Notes under the pieces: model-generated
Told to the model about the DNA's origin: nothing
Database searches by the model: none
Seen by the model: only the letters and a program-made list of their open reading frames with translations
Part shown: piece after piece, positions 6,816-7,690 of the stretch
How positions within the stretch are numbered: position 1 is the stretch's first letter
How the letters are laid out: the number at the start of each line of letters is the position of its first letter
Program-made: the position numbers and the translations under genes
Assembly (NCBI GenBank): GCA_022599995.1
Contig: JAHZLG010000026.1
Coordinates: 1 to 7,690 of the forward strand
Origin: Alphaproteobacteria bacterium
Lineage (GTDB): Bacteria; Pseudomonadota; Alphaproteobacteria; CBDBCS01; JAHZLG01
Direction: 5' to 3'
Length of the DNA: 7,690 nt

Positions 6816-6856
6816 GCGCTGAGGACACGCATCGGGGGGGGCGCTGAGGACACGCA
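6816..6856. repeat. 16-bp direct repeat with an intervening run of 8 G
   Basis: GCGCTGAGGACACGCA occurs at 6816-6831 and again at 6841-6856, a period of 25. The nine bases between them include most of a run of eight G (6834-6841). Together with the GC-rich repeat array at 5354-5457, it shows that the spacers here accumulate repeats and G runs. No function is evident. Confidence 0.85.
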
Positions 6857-7006
6857 AGGCGGGTGCAGTAAGCAAAACACCCCTTGTCGGCAGCGTGTCA
6901 CTGTGTGCCGCACGATGCCAAAAACGTCGACTCGCGCAGGCGTATTGTTGCCCTGCTTTCGCCTTGCCTTCGGCAAACGTTCCTTCGGCTTTCATTCTTT
7001 CTGTTC

Positions 7007-7012
7007 AACGAG
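7007..7012 (+). promoter_or_regulatory. Weak ribosome binding site for dapD
   Basis: AACGAG ends eight bases before the ATG at 7021. It matches the Shine-Dalgarno core only partly (GAG), but the spacing is right and it supports the chosen start. Confidence 0.4.
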
Positions 7013-7020
7013 TACTTCCT

Positions 7021-7690
7021 ATGACCGATCCCCGTGCTCCGCATATCAGTTCTGCCTTTGATGGCAACGCCACCCTTGATCATGCCATTCATGACAGCAT
7101 CCTCGCCGACCTCGACAGTGGGGCATTACGCGCCGCGTCGAAAAACGATGCGGGCAAGTGGGTTGCCAATGAGTGGGTCAAGCAAGCTATTCTGCTGGGG
7201 TTTCGCCGCTGGAAAATGACGCTCGCAACGGTTGGGGACGAGGCTGGCGACGATTCCACACCTCTCAACACGTGGTACGACAAGGTGCCGCTGAAGACTG
7301 CCCAATGGGGTCAGGCTGAATTTGATCAGGCGGGGTTCCGCTCTGTTCCGGGGGCGTGGGTGCGTTATGGGGCACACGTGGCGAAAAATGTGGTGCTCAT
7401 GCCGAGTTTTGTGAACATCGGGGCATTTATCGATGAGGGCACCATGGTAGACACGTGGGCGACTGTCGGATCGTGTGCGCAGATTGGCAAGCGGGTGCAC
7501 CTTTCGGGGGGGACAGGCATCGGCGGTGTGCTTGAACCTTTGCAGGCGGCACCCACCATCATTGAGGACAATTGCTTCATCGGGGCACGGGCTGAAATTG
7601 CCGAAGGGGTGGTCGTGCGCGAAAATGCGGTCATTGCGATGGGGACGTATATCTCGGCTTCGACGCCAATCATTGACCGTGCGACGGGTG
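7021..7690 (+). CDS. dapD: 2,3,4,5-tetrahydropyridine-2,6-dicarboxylate N-succinyltransferase, 3' partial
   Basis: DapD transfers succinyl from succinyl-CoA to tetrahydrodipicolinate, the committed step of the succinylase branch to diaminopimelate and lysine; it is a cytoplasmic trimer. The 223 visible residues align from end to end with the enzyme of E. coli (274 aa). Matches include LDSGALR at 31-37, FDQAGFRSVP at 101-110, VLMPSFVNIGAFIDEG at 125-140, TMVDTWATVGSCAQIGK at 141-157, GIGGVLEPLQAAPTIIEDN at 166-184 and CFIGARAE at 185-192. These form the left-handed beta-helix of hexapeptide repeats. The proposed active-site acids correspond to Asp144 and Glu192. One small deviation is Thr165 in LSGGTGIGG, where E. 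coli has Val. The frame runs off the right edge, so about 50-60 C-terminal residues are missing. The ATG at 7021 gives the family's usual N-terminal length. Nothing suggests that the gene is broken. Confidence 0.98.
   Translation, partial: MTDPRAPHISSAFDGNATLDHAIHDSILADLDSGALRAASKNDAGKWVANEWVKQAILLGFRRWKMTLATVGDEAGDDSTPLNTWYDKVPLKTAQWGQAEFDQAGFRSVPGAWVRYGAHVAKNVVLMPSFVNIGAFIDEGTMVDTWATVGSCAQIGKRVHLSGGTGIGGVLEPLQAAPTIIEDNCFIGARAEIAEGVVVRENAVIAMGTYISASTPIIDRATG

Noticed and set aside
6536..6976. Minus-strand frame of 146 codons over the lipoprotein gene
   Set aside because: It is antisense to the lipoprotein gene, where the lipobox signal is far stronger, and it runs through the G run and direct repeats.
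7126..7673. Minus-strand frames opposite dapD
   Set aside because: They are shadows of the highly conserved dapD coding sequence on the + strand.

Overview
The window looks like chromosomal DNA from a Gram-negative bacterium, most likely a proteobacterium of moderately high G+C, possibly an alphaproteobacterium. The evidence is a succinylase-type dapD, a small lipoprotein with a clean lipobox, and a giant extracellular-type FG-GAP protein. The lineage is inferred from gene content and general composition. No rRNA or other phylogenetic marker is present.

Layout (all recognisable genes on the + strand): (1) 2-5305 holds the 3' part of a very large gene for a cysteine-free protein with 12 FG-GAP/integrin-alpha-type calcium loops, two cadherin-like modules and an unassigned C-terminal region. 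Its 5' end lies outside the window. (2) 5306-5517 is a repeat-rich intergenic spacer with a run of 12 G and a ~50-bp imperfect tandem repeat. (3) 5518-6186 encodes a 222-aa protein that follows the LivG/LptB-type ABC ATPase fold but has lost the key residue of every catalytic motif, so it looks like a pseudo-ATPase. (4) 6187-6599 is a 413-bp gap without a convincing gene; it contains a long nested inverted repeat and short tandem repeats. (5) 6600-6794 encodes a 64-aa lipoprotein. (6) 6795-7020 is a spacer with a small hairpin, a 16-bp direct repeat and a run of 8 G. (7) 7021-7690 is the start of dapD (lysine/diaminopimelate biosynthesis), cut by the right edge; it is clearly a real gene.

The genes do not form an obvious single operon: gaps of about 210, 410 and 225 bp separate them and each gap carries repeats. 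DapD is a housekeeping cytoplasmic enzyme and the FG-GAP protein is presumably surface-exposed or secreted. The two in between (dead ABC ATPase, tiny lipoprotein) have no assigned function. The most unusual item is the intact but catalytically erased ABC ATPase. The second is the set of hypervariable-looking spacers (homopolymeric G, tandem and inverted repeats).
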